This document shows positions 18,441 to 27,292 of a stretch of DNA of 30,000 nucleotides, piece after piece. Below the pieces are notes generated by a model. The model did not search any database. It worked only from the letters and a program-made list of their open reading frames with translations, and was not told the DNA's origin. The DNA is taken from the NCBI RefSeq assembly GCF_964340395.1, contig NW_027554296.1:1-30000 (forward strand), given 5' to 3'. Source of the DNA: Glandiceps talaboti (taxonomy: Eukaryota > Hemichordata > Enteropneusta > Spengelidae). The position numbers and the translations under genes were made by a program. Position 1 is the first letter of the stretch. Each line of letters starts with the position of its first letter.

Positions 18441-19502
18441 CAGTGTTCTCCCCAGGATTTGTTGATAGGATATCGGCTCATTAGCATAAATTAGCATCAA
18501 TTTACATATAATTATATTCCCGAAAAATCAAAGTACATCATAATAAAATTAATATCAAACAAGTAGTACATGTACATGTGACCAAAGGAAAGTTGAAGGC
18601 CAATTTATTAATTCAAAATATTAGCACCAAAAAGAAACTCATAAAGCAGTGTTATTGATTATTATTGTTAGGAAAGCTGAAATTATTTAAATCTTAATGT
18701 CCACAGATAAATTAGACTTTCGAAACACGAAAAGTTTGTGTACAGCAACCGGCAGACATCGTGTTAGTCCGAAATATCGTGATACACGAGACTTACTATA
18801 CTTCCCTATGGAGGACTTCCAAAACTCGCGATAGTTTGTGACGTCATGGCCGCCATATTGGAAAATCCATGCGTAGTCGTACGATGTATCAGTCTACAAA
18901 TTACAATGTCAAACTACAAACTAAACGTGTTTTCAAGGTAAAATTGAACATGAAGCTGATAATCGGAGATAACATTGCCACTTTATCGAAAGGTACATTA
19001 GTCTGTTCAACTCTTTTCACGACATTGAAGAATGCACATGCTCATGCTCTTGGGTTGAGACATACAGTGTTATCACTGTTACTCTGTCACTCATAGAAAA
19101 TTAACTAGACACTGAATGTCAACTTCAAGCGTTTGTCGAACTTTTATACTTTATAGCAAAATGGCACGGCATCGTTTGATTTTATAGTTGTCAAAATCTG
19201 GCAGTTCCGACATGCTTCTACGGTCGAACCGACGTTACGGATGGGCCGGTTTTGCCTTTGATTTACCGAAAGCTGTTGTACCGAGTGTGAATCACACTAC
19301 CATTAGCGGGTTTACGCATTTTATTCCTATCGAAAACAATACTGATGGCAAACTTCAATGAAATCTGTCTGGTAATCATTACCATATCATAAACAAGGAT
19401 GTCGGGCAAGATCTAAAGCGTCACGGCACATTGTCAAGCGTCATGGCCTGCCGTCCAAGCGTCACGGTGCCGTGCCGCTTCAAGGGCCTAGGGAGAACAC
19501 TG
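18441..19502. mobile_element. 1062-bp non-autonomous transposon, CAGTGTTCTCCC termini, 5-bp target duplication
   Basis: Perfect 12-bp terminal inverted repeats CAGTGTTCTCCC / GGGAGAACACTG. Direct repeats ACGGT flank it (18436-18440 and 19503-19507). The paralogous block at 5205-5225 is the empty site: there GGAACAGTTTTCAC is uninterrupted. Three subterminal repeats AAGCGTCAYGG lie at 19416, 19436 and 19457. A 75-residue frame at 18869-19096 has no recognised domain. hAT-like termini with a 5-bp duplication resemble the small MITE at 12192. Confidence 0.92.
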
Positions 19503-19640
19503 ACGGTTTTCACTAACAACAAATAATACTGTAGTTCAGTAAGCTCAGAATGGTATACATGTAGTACAATGAACAAAGTCAATTTTTACTGTAAAATTTT
19601 ATAACATGACAAAGCTGTCATCTAGTCTCAATAGGGTGAT
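19503..19640 (-). repeat. Duplicated SH3-exon block (copy 4), right part
   Basis: Continuation of the match to about 5211-5350 (CACTAACAACAAATAATACT, GTCATCTAGTCTCAATAG). Similarity ends right at the point where the original has the donor site of exon 5356-5448, so the duplication broke within a few bases of an exon edge. Confidence 0.87.
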
Positions 19641-19812
19641 CTTATAGCACTACTGTACCTTAGTTAAGTTGTGCTAAAAAATCATATCATCGCACCATTT
19701 TAGACAACATTTCCTGACCAGAAACATTTTTTTTGCAGCCTACTGAAAATCAATCTGATTAAAATCCAATGTAGATGTCGGCTAATCGTGCATTGCTATC
19801 TTACCATCGTTA
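19641..19812. other. Short interval, nothing recognised
   Basis: Contains TAGCACTACTGTACCTTAGT and GTTGTGCTAAAAAATCATAT, faint echoes of the HINE-B end and of the SH3 flank. No gene seen. Confidence 0.35.
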
Positions 19813-19899
19813 TTTAGCTTGAATTGACCTTCGTAGTACATGTTTACAATTTTTAGCCTGATCGCCTCCTCTACATCTGAACACGCCACCATGCAAACG

Positions 19900-21051
19900 A
19901 ACAAGCCATTGAGAGTGACATAGTCCCCGCTATGATTGGGTTTTAAGGAATTAGCACTACTCTGATCACGCAACAACACTTGTGAACCTAAATCAAATAG
20001 ACTTAGATATGTTGTGTCTGCTTGTCGGACATGGAACATGCCTACAACAATAAAGGATTGGTCGGGTATGGGGGATCATATCAATATGAAAATGGATATG
20101 CAAATGTATGTCATAGAACACTGTCCTAATACCAACTCTGAATGAGATCTGTTCAAGCATGTCTGAGTTATGGCTTTGGACATGGAAAATTCACAAACAA
20201 AATGGCTGCCAGGCAGCCATATTGGATCGTATCATGACGAAAATGGATATGCACATGTATGTCATAGAACACTGTCCTAATACCAACTTCGAATGAGATC
20301 TGTTCAAGCATGTCTGAGTTATGGCTTTGGACATGGAAAATTTGCAAACAAAATGGCTGCCAGGCAGCCATATTGGATCGTATCACAATGAAAATGGATA
20401 TGCACATGTATGTCATAGAACACTGTCCTAATACCAACTTTGAATGAGATCTGTTCAAGCATGTCTGAGTTATGGCTTTGGACATGGAAAATTTGCAAAC
20501 AAAATGGCTGCCAGGCAGCCATATTGGATCGTATCACAATGAAAATGGATATGCACATGTATGTCATAGAACACTGTCCTAATACCAACTTTGAATGAGA
20601 TCTGTTCAAGCATGTCTAAGTTATGGCTTTGGACATGAAAATTCACAAACAAAATGGCTGCCAGGCGGCCATATTGGATCGTATCATGACAACAATGAAT
20701 ATGCACATATATGCCATAGAACACTGTCCTAATACCAACTCTGAATGAGATTTGTTCAAGCATGTCTGAGTTATGGCTTTAGACAGGGAAAATTCACAAA
20801 CAAAATGGCTGCTAGGCGGCCATATTGGATCGTATCATAAAACAAATTGACGTGCATATGTATGCCATAGCATGTTGCCCCTGTACCAAGTTTGAAAAAA
20901 ATCGGTACAGGCATCTCCAAGAAACGGCTGCGGACGGACGGACGGACGGACGGACGGACGGACGGACGGACGGACGGACGGACGGACGCACGGACGGACA
21001 GACGGAACCCAATCCATAAGTCCCCGTTCCGGACTTCGTCCGCGGGGACTA
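19900..21051 (+). mobile_element. HINE-A (pearl-like) element, about five 151-bp core monomers and long (GGAC)n tail
   Basis: The 5' end ACAAGCCATTGAGAGTGACA and AGTCCCCGCTATGATTGGGT lead to monomers marked by GTTATGGCTTTGGAC at 20167, 20318, 20469, 20620 and 20770, a period of 151 (last 150). The (GGAC)n microsatellite runs from about 20933 to 21003. The 3' terminus is AGTCCCCG, inner stem GGACTTCGTCC, then CGGGGACT. The opposite arm of the foldback provides the empty site and shows no target duplication. Confidence 0.92.
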
Positions 21052-21270
21052 ATTACTGCTCACAGAGTCTCACAACCAATCAGGCTGCGTCTTACTTGTC
21101 AGTGGCATACACGATAAATGTACACATCGAATATCAACAAACATTGAATATCAACAGAAAGTCCAGTAATTGAACGCGTAGGCGTTCCCTGTAGTAGGCT
21201 TCTCCTCGAACGTAATCAGGTTGCGTCTTACTGAAGACAGTTTGTAGTGTACGCAACACCATGCAATGCA

Positions 21271-22392
21271 CAGGGTTCATACACTTAAAAGTATAATTTT
21301 GAATGACATCTAATTGTCTGATGTGGACGAGAAGAAATTAACAAAGGTTCCCATAACATGTCACAAAACATTTAAAAGACAAGCGACACTAATCAAGACG
21401 TTTTAAAATCACGTTTGCACGCTAAGATTAAACGGAGAAACCTCTGTCCTATCCCCGTAGTAGTCGTTTCGTCAAGCTGGTGCATTGATCTTGTAAGATT
21501 TGAGTCACAGCATTCGTATAGTCTAATTCAGACATATCCAGAAAAAAAATCAAAAACTAAACTGTGTCCTCATTATTGTATGTTTTGATGTGGCTAAATT
21601 TAAAGGTCACCAACAACTTTTTTTTTCTTAAAAAACGTCATTTACGTAACGCAATTTCGCTTAATGTATAATTGATTACGTTCAGCCCTTGCGTCTTAAT
21701 GTTTATATACGGCCACGTGTTGAAGAACATCGTGATTTCTCAACTCAACTTGACCATTTAGGAATGTTACTGTACTGACAAACATAAAAAAAGTAGTTTA
21801 TTCCCATTTATCGACAACATGAAAGTCAAAACCGCACTTCCACAACCCGGAAATTGAACTGCACTTCCCAAGGCCCTAGTATTGCCATGCGTGAGCTTGT
21901 AGTATGTCGACTTGTGCGCCAAACTTGTAACAATTTCCAGTCGTGGTTGGTGATACTTGATACTCACTACAATGTTACGATTACCTTACTAACAGACCTA
22001 CTGTTACCCCCGGGACTTTTACAATATTATGTCGCTGAAATGACGACTGGACTCGGAGTAGCAATAGCCAAGATCGAAACAAACATTGCGGCGCCCATTC
22101 AACTAGCTATGCATAGGTACGGTCTGTGGGCAAAGTTTCTTGTGGAACGATCGGTTGACTGTCTGGGTTTAATCAGCGTGATTCACCGTGGTGGCGAAAG
22201 ACTTTGAAAATATTTCGCCATTTCACATTTACGAGACTCAGTGTATAAATCATAGAATGGGTGGCTCAAGCACAGACATGTCGTTCGTCAATATTAATCG
22301 ATCACGATCATTTTCCAGGGTAGGGAGCATTTTTCCAGGGTTTTCCAGAGAGGGTTGAAATTCCAGGGTTTTCCAGGACCGTTCGAACCCTG
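21271..22392. mobile_element. hAT-like non-autonomous element with CAGGGTTC termini
   Basis: The ends are CAGGGTTCATACAC and, inverted, CAGGGTTCGAACGG. ATGCAATGCA occurs immediately left (21261-21270) and one base right (22394-22403), consistent with an ~8-10-bp target duplication. Subterminal TTCCAGGG repeats lie at about 22313, 22333 and 22361. A 117-residue plus-strand frame at 21854-22207 has no domain I recognise. Confidence 0.65.
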
Positions 22393-22825
22393 AATGCAAT
22401 GCAAAGCGACCGAAATTTTCACGATAAGGACTTTTTTTTTAGAAATTATATCTTAAATTTCCTCTTTTCTGGATTCATATAGCACAACTGTGCACTCCCT
22501 GTGGCAAATATTGCTATGAATCGTACAATACTTCAAGCCTACTGCAGAAAACGCGTAGGCGTTCGCTGAGATAAACATTGACACTAGGGGGGGGGGGGGA
22601 ACCATTCCAATGTAGCTAACATGTACATAAGACGAAATGCATAGAGGTACATCTAAACAAGAATTCTTTAATTACCGTATATATATATAGCAATACAATC
22701 ACTGAAATTTTTTTCATATTTGAAATACTTCGTACGTTGTCGTTTCCGTGTGTGCACAAATAACGGCATGTAGTAATAGTAAAGGTAGGTCCACGTCCAC
22801 TGAGCCGTTGTACTTCGGCTCTGGA
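22393..22825. other. Foldback interior, nothing gene-like
   Basis: Contains a 13-base G run at about 22587-22599, a short (TA)n tract near 22678 and ACGCGTAGGCGTTC (about 22552), which recurs in direct orientation near 21175. No coding sequence recognised. Confidence 0.45.
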
Positions 22826-23030
22826 AGTTCAATTACTGGACTTCCTGTTGATATTCAATGTTTGTTGATGTTTGATGCGTCGTGTATGCCCCTGACAAGT
22901 AAGACGCAAACTGATTGGTTGCCTGTGTCTTAGTGAGCAGAAATTCGTTTGCATGGTGGCGTGTTCAGATGTAGAGGAGGCGATCAGGCTAAAAAATGTA
23001 AACATGTACTACGAAGGTCAATTCAAGCTA

Positions 23031-24227
23031 AACAAGTCATTGAGAATGACATAGTCCCCGCTATAATTGGGTTTTAAGGAATTATCACTACTCTGATCAC
23101 GCAACAACATTTGTGAACCTAAAACAAACAGACTTAGATATGTTGTGTGTGCTTGTTGGACATGGAATATGCCTCCAACAATAAAGGATTGGTTGGGTAT
23201 GGGGGATCATATCACGATGAAAATGGAGTCTGAGTTATGGCTTTGGACATGGAAAATTCACAAACAAAATGGCTGCCAGGCAGCCATATTGGATCGTATC
23301 ACAACGAAAATGGATATGCACATGTATGTCATAGAACGCTGTCCTAATACCAACTTTGAATGAGATCTGTTTAAGCATGTCTGAGTTATGGCTTTGGACA
23401 TGGAAAATTCACAAACAAAATGGCTGCCAGGCAGCCATATTGGATCGTATCACGACGAAAATGGATATGCACATGTATGTCATAGAACGCTGTCCTAATG
23501 CCAACTTTGAATGAGATCTGTTTAAGCATGTCTGAGTTATGGCTTTGGACATGGAAAATTCACCAACAAAATGGTTGCCAGGCAGCCATATTGGATCGTA
23601 TCACGACGAAAATGGATATGCACATGTATGTCATAGAACACTGTCCTAATGCCAACTTTGAATGAGATCTGTTCAAGCATGTCTGAGTTATGGCTTTGCA
23701 TGGACATGAAAATTCGCAAACAAAATGGCTACCAGGCAGCCATATTGGATCGTATCACAATGTAAATGGATATGCACATGTATGTCATAGAACACTGTCC
23801 TAATACCAACTTTGAATGAGATCTGTTCAAGCATGTCTGAGTTATGGCTTTGGACATGAAAATTCACAAACAAAATGGCTGCCAGGCGACCATATTGGAT
23901 CGTATCATGACAACAATGAATATGCACATGTATGTCATAGAACACTGTCCTAATACCAACTTTGAAAGAGATCTGTTCAAGCATGTCCGAGTTATGCCTT
24001 TAGACAGGGAAAATTCACAAACAAATGGTTGCTAGGCGGCCATATTGGATCGTATCATAAAACAAATTGACGTGCATATGTATGCCATAGCATGTTGCCC
24101 CTGTACCAAGTTTGAAAAAAATCGGTCCAGGTATCTCCAAGAAACGGCTGCGGACGGACGGGCGGACGGACGGACAGACGGAACCCAATCCATAAGTCCC
24201 CGTTCCGGACTTCGTCCGCGGGAACTA
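23031..24227 (+). mobile_element. HINE-A (pearl-like) element with about six core monomers, abutting the foldback end
   Basis: The 5' end AACAAGTCATTGAGAATGAC begins at the outer tip of the foldback right arm. ATAGTCCCCGCTATAATTGG and the CTCTGATCACGCAACAACA segment follow. Monomers of ~151 bp start near 23234 and run to about 24040. A short (GGAC)n tract at about 24153-24180 and the hairpin AGTCCCCG ... CGCGGGAACTA close it. It is very similar to 19900-21051 but with fewer GGAC repeats. Confidence 0.9.
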
Positions 24228-24448
24228 ACTAAACACTACATCGATAATATTTTCAGGACAGATGCACTTAGGTATCACAAATGTATGTACCAAGTTATAA
24301 TGAATTTGAAGCATGCTTAGGATATTTATCAAAACCTAATCAGATCTTGCCATTACCCTACGGAACATGTCTACAAAATTTTGTTTGAATTTAGCCAGTA
24401 ATTTTGTAGATGGTGATATAGACACACACAAACACAAACAAACACACA

Positions 24449-24484
<36 letters not shown>

Positions 24485-24520
24485 TACACAGACTTTTCAT
24501 CCCTAAAATATAACATTCTT
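24228..24520 (+). repeat. Degenerate repeat tail with (AC)n microsatellite
   Basis: TTTAGCCAGTAATTTTGTAGATGGTGATATAG-type sequence runs into an AC-rich tract at about 24421-24491. The layout (monomer-like text, then a dinucleotide tail) recalls HINE-B, but similarity is weak. Confidence 0.45.
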
Positions 24521-25082
24521 TACGGAAGGTGAAGAGATAATGTTAGACAAATATCAACATGAAAACCTAACCACTAATACTTTAACCATTACAAGATTGC
24601 CTATGGAACTAAAGGTAGGTTCTTTTAGCGGCTGTAACTAAAATATTGACATGAATTCTGGCACATCTGGCAAAAAACTATAACAAAGGTTTTTAGTATA
24701 TAACACTACATAACTCAGTTTTCTTCATTGTTGATCTGCTTACATAACACTCATGAATGGTTAAAGAAGCAAAAACAGTGATGGACCTTTCAGTCTAGTA
24801 TAGCATTTTCTAAGACATCACACATATTTCATTTTAATTATCTACCTTGGATTCTACTAAGACTTTGTAAAATTGTCAACTTGTCTATACCAAACCATTT
24901 TCAATACACTGAGATTTCTCATAGATTTCATATAATATAAACTTAGTCTTTCACGACCAATCTTCTCACAGAAAATGTGAAGCCAATTTTGCCTGTACAA
25001 GTTTCTTTTAAAATAACAAAGAATGTTCATTTATGTCTTTATGAGAGTGATAGTACCATTTGACATGTTGGGAGAATTTTAC
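24521..25082. other. Intron, nothing recognised
   Basis: A+T-rich sequence downstream (minus strand) of the 25.2-kb exon. No further spectrin exon was recognised. Confidence 0.45.
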
Positions 25083-25166
25083 CTTGTATGAAGGATCAAT
25101 TTTATTGTCTACATATTTCCAGAAGTAAACTAACTGACTTTTATCAGGACTTGGTGTTTGAAATCT
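25083..25166 (-). pseudogene. Possible decayed alpha-spectrin exon piece
   Basis: An 84-bp open interval between TTGTTCAG and AAG|GTAAAA, encoding SQLVYFWKYVDNKIDPSYK at its end. This resembles the family's DELKSWVNEKMKTATDEAYK, which should follow the next exon upstream. The gap to that exon is only 32 bp, too short for a normal intron, and about 20 expected residues are absent. It may be a deletion plus frameshift relic, or chance. Confidence 0.25.
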
Positions 25167-25198
25167 CTGAACAAAACAAGGGTGTCAAATCTACTTAC

Positions 25199-25276
25199 AG
25201 TATCTCTACGTTCTGAGACATCTTCTGCAGCATAATGTTCACTTTCTACAAGTTTAACGGCAAAGTCAACATGTGC
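25199..25276 (-). CDS. SPTAN1: Alpha-spectrin exon: second half of an N-terminal-half spectrin repeat
   Basis: A 78-bp phase 0/0 exon with acceptor ATTCTACAG and donor GATACT|GTAAGT. It encodes AHVDFAVKLVESEHYAAEDV then SERRDT. It matches vertebrate alpha-II ALDEFATKLIQNNHYAMEDV and ATRRDA, the helix B/C region of a repeat several units before SH3. It follows 25565-25675 in frame. What comes next in the known protein is not found intact downstream. Confidence 0.87.
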
Positions 25277-25564
25277 CTGTAGAATAAAAACAAAAGAATT
25301 TACTATATCTGCCACAGGGTATTTGTACCAATTATGCTAAGCATACATTTTGCACACTGGAAGTATACATCCAATAATTCTTTTATTATTTTTACACATC
25401 ATGACAAATTTACTTAGTCATATTCATCATGCAATAAATAATTACCATGATATATTACATTGTCTTTGAGTATGTAATCTTTGATTTCATTTCTATATTC
25501 AAAGTTTTGAATCCAATATTTCCATCCGTATGAAAAGCAATAAAATTGAACTATTTTCACTCAC
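25277..25564. other. Spectrin intron
   Basis: 288-bp A+T-rich intron between two phase-0 exons; nothing else recognised. Confidence 0.7.
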
Positions 25565-25675
25565 ACTGATCTCTTCTTCTTGTGCTGCAAGTGATTTTTT
25601 AAAGTCTTCATGTTTCTTAATCAAAGCTTCCACACTGTCCAAGGAGTCTCCAAGATCTTCATTGGCTAAGAAAGC
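25565..25675 (-). CDS. SPTAN1: Alpha-spectrin exon: first half of an N-terminal-half spectrin repeat
   Basis: A 111-bp phase 0/0 exon with acceptor TTTTTTGCAG and donor ATCAGT|GTGAGT. It encodes [20 protein letters not shown] then [17 protein letters not shown]. It matches vertebrate alpha-[22 protein letters not shown] and KHEDFEKSLSAQEEKIT nearly residue for residue. A second, later alpha-spectrin repeat has a similar [10 protein letters not shown] segment, but the NEDLGD and HYA-EDV-RRD context favours the earlier one. Confidence 0.92.
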
Positions 25676-26049
25676 CTGCAAAAAACAATAGTTGTGATCA
25701 TCAATTCTTTTTTATTTCTGTAGTAATATGTAATAATTATGTAATATGTAGTAAAAGTTATATGAGGACCAAAACTAATGTTTGTGTATAATTCTTATCT
25801 TCAATAGTACTTGTAAACATGATTTACAAGGAATTGGCAATATGTAAATACTACAAATGTGTCTGTGATAGGCAGGAATTGGACTGATGTTGATAATTGA
25901 CCCTGAAGGTCATGGCCAAGAGTCAAGGTCTCAAATGATAGCTTGCATGATAAAATGAGTATTGCGAATGGACATATAGATGGAGCCCATTTGTATCTAG
26001 TTTCCTCCTTCAAGGGACTAATGAATGAATGAAGTCATTTATTAGTTAC
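25676..26049. other. Intron, nothing recognised
   Basis: 374 bp upstream of the 25.6-kb exon. The minus-strand open frame at 25801-26013 has no domain I recognise. Confidence 0.45.
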
Positions 26050-26099
26050 CTTTTTCTCCAGTATTTCATGGATCGTGATCATCTCTATCATTTCGACTT
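26050..26099 (-). CDS. Candidate small exon upstream of the spectrin exons
   Basis: 50 bp between acceptor TTTTTTTACAG and donor AAAAAG|GTAACT. In the frame that exits in phase 0, to match the next exon, it reads VEMIEMITIHEILEKK. That is where the family's ...DNWMSKQE should lie, but similarity is slight. It could be a diverged or alternative exon, or chance. Confidence 0.3.
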
Positions 26100-27292
26100 C
26101 TGTAAAAAAAATATAACATTCACCATTATACACATCATATACTATCATGTAGCCCAAGTCTAGTTCCACCCAAGTGTCAGTGTATAGCCCTCACTGGCGA
26201 GACTATAGTCTTGCTGCTAGACGTTCGGGCTTTCTTTCGATGCTATAACTATAAGCGAACGAAGTTCGCATGTGAGGGCTTGCCCGAACAGTCTAGCGAA
26301 TGTCATTTTCAGACCGGACATTCCATTGAGATTACGATAAGCGGTGGGTTGGGCCATATATGCATATATATATATATTTTAATATATTCAATCTCTGCAT
26401 GCAGGTGTTGACAAACACATTTATGTCATTACTATGTCTTATCAGTTTATGGTAATTGTGTTTGATGAGTGTGTAGACGTTGTCATTCACACATTTTAGT
26501 TAACGCATTGGTGGTTATTTTTACAAGCCCCTCCTTAAGATGAATATGCATGAAAATTTAGCTATTGTCCTCTGTTTGTGCTTGTCGCTAATACGGTTCT
26601 CTGATTGGCAGTTATTTATATCCTGATGACATTTGCTAGACCTCGGACGTTCCATCCTCGATAGCGTTGTTCGGCTGTGTGTCATATTTTATCGGAAGAA
26701 CATCCGAGGGCTAGCTGATAGACTAGCGAGACTACAGCCACCACAGTGTACAATAGGATTAACATCATCTCACTATTGTCCTTATGGCAAGCAGTGCACA
26801 TCAGTGTGTCAATTTAGTCTTGTTATTTTTGTATTTTTTTGTGAGACAGTTGTGCTATTGTAAGACTATTTGAAGTAGTTCACAAACAAGCTGCATCAAA
26901 ATCTTGTTTACTTGTCATGACAATAATTTTAAGTTGATTCTACATTTTAAATTGAAAGGTACTCTTGTACTGAATTTATGATACTCTTGTCGGTACATCT
27001 ACATTGTTATATATAGGCATAAAAAAATTAATTGTTTAGTTCTGGTTACTTGACCCCACCAACATTTTTTTTACGTATTCAAGAAAAAAATAATACAATC
27101 GCAAAAAATTGTGAAGTCTCACAAGAAACAGTAGATGTGGAAATTGACATCAACTTAAAAAGACTATATAAAACTGGTCTTCCAATCTGTAATGGTTGTA
27201 TATCTGATAGGAAGAAATCAATAACACAGAGACCGTTTGGAAAAACTGAACTAGACACTCACACATGAAAACAAATATGATAAAATAAAATA
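26100..27292. other. Unassigned 1.2 kb with nested hairpins, (TA)n and unrecognised open frames
   Basis: At 26186-26297 two complementary arm pairs interleave (see findings). A (TA)n-like tract lies at about 26357-26382. Open frames at 26633-26863 and 27032-27268 on the plus strand show no recognised domain. The 26160-26760 stretch may be a MITE, since gctagac/gagactac motifs recur at both sides, but clean termini were not found. Confidence 0.4.

Larger units (their letters stand above)
19813..23032. mobile_element. Foldback-type element with ~207-bp inverted arms, invaded twice
   Basis: Left arm 19813-19899 plus 21052-21174 is the reverse complement of the right arm 22826-23032. Shared blocks: TTTAGCTTGAATTGACCTTC, TAGTACATGTTTACA, GCCTGATCGCCTCCTCTACA, ACGCCACCATGCAAACGAA, CTGCTCAC, GCGTCTTACTTGTCAG and GTCCAGTAATTGAAC. 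A HINE-A (19900-21051) interrupts the left arm and a hAT-like element (21271-22392) the interior. The terminal TTTAGCTTGAATTGACC marks both outer ends. No transposase was seen. Confidence 0.85.

Noticed and set aside
18869-19096. 75-residue frame as the transposase of the 18441-19502 element
   Set aside because: Too short and without BED, DDE or dimerisation motifs; probably chance.
20167-20900. CRISPR-like regular repeat array
   Set aside because: Repeats are 151 bp with no unique spacers, in animal DNA; they are tandem monomers of a transposable element.
20812-21173. Frames rich in RPSVRPSV or DGRTDGRT
   Set aside because: Translation of the (GGAC)n microsatellite tail of HINE-A.
21854-22207. 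117-residue plus-strand frame as a host gene
   Set aside because: It lies inside a hAT-like non-autonomous element, lacks recognisable domains and has no supporting splice or promoter signals.
27032-27268. 78-residue plus-strand frame
   Set aside because: The start is in A+T-rich sequence, no family was recognised, and it lies next to a transposon; not supported as a gene.
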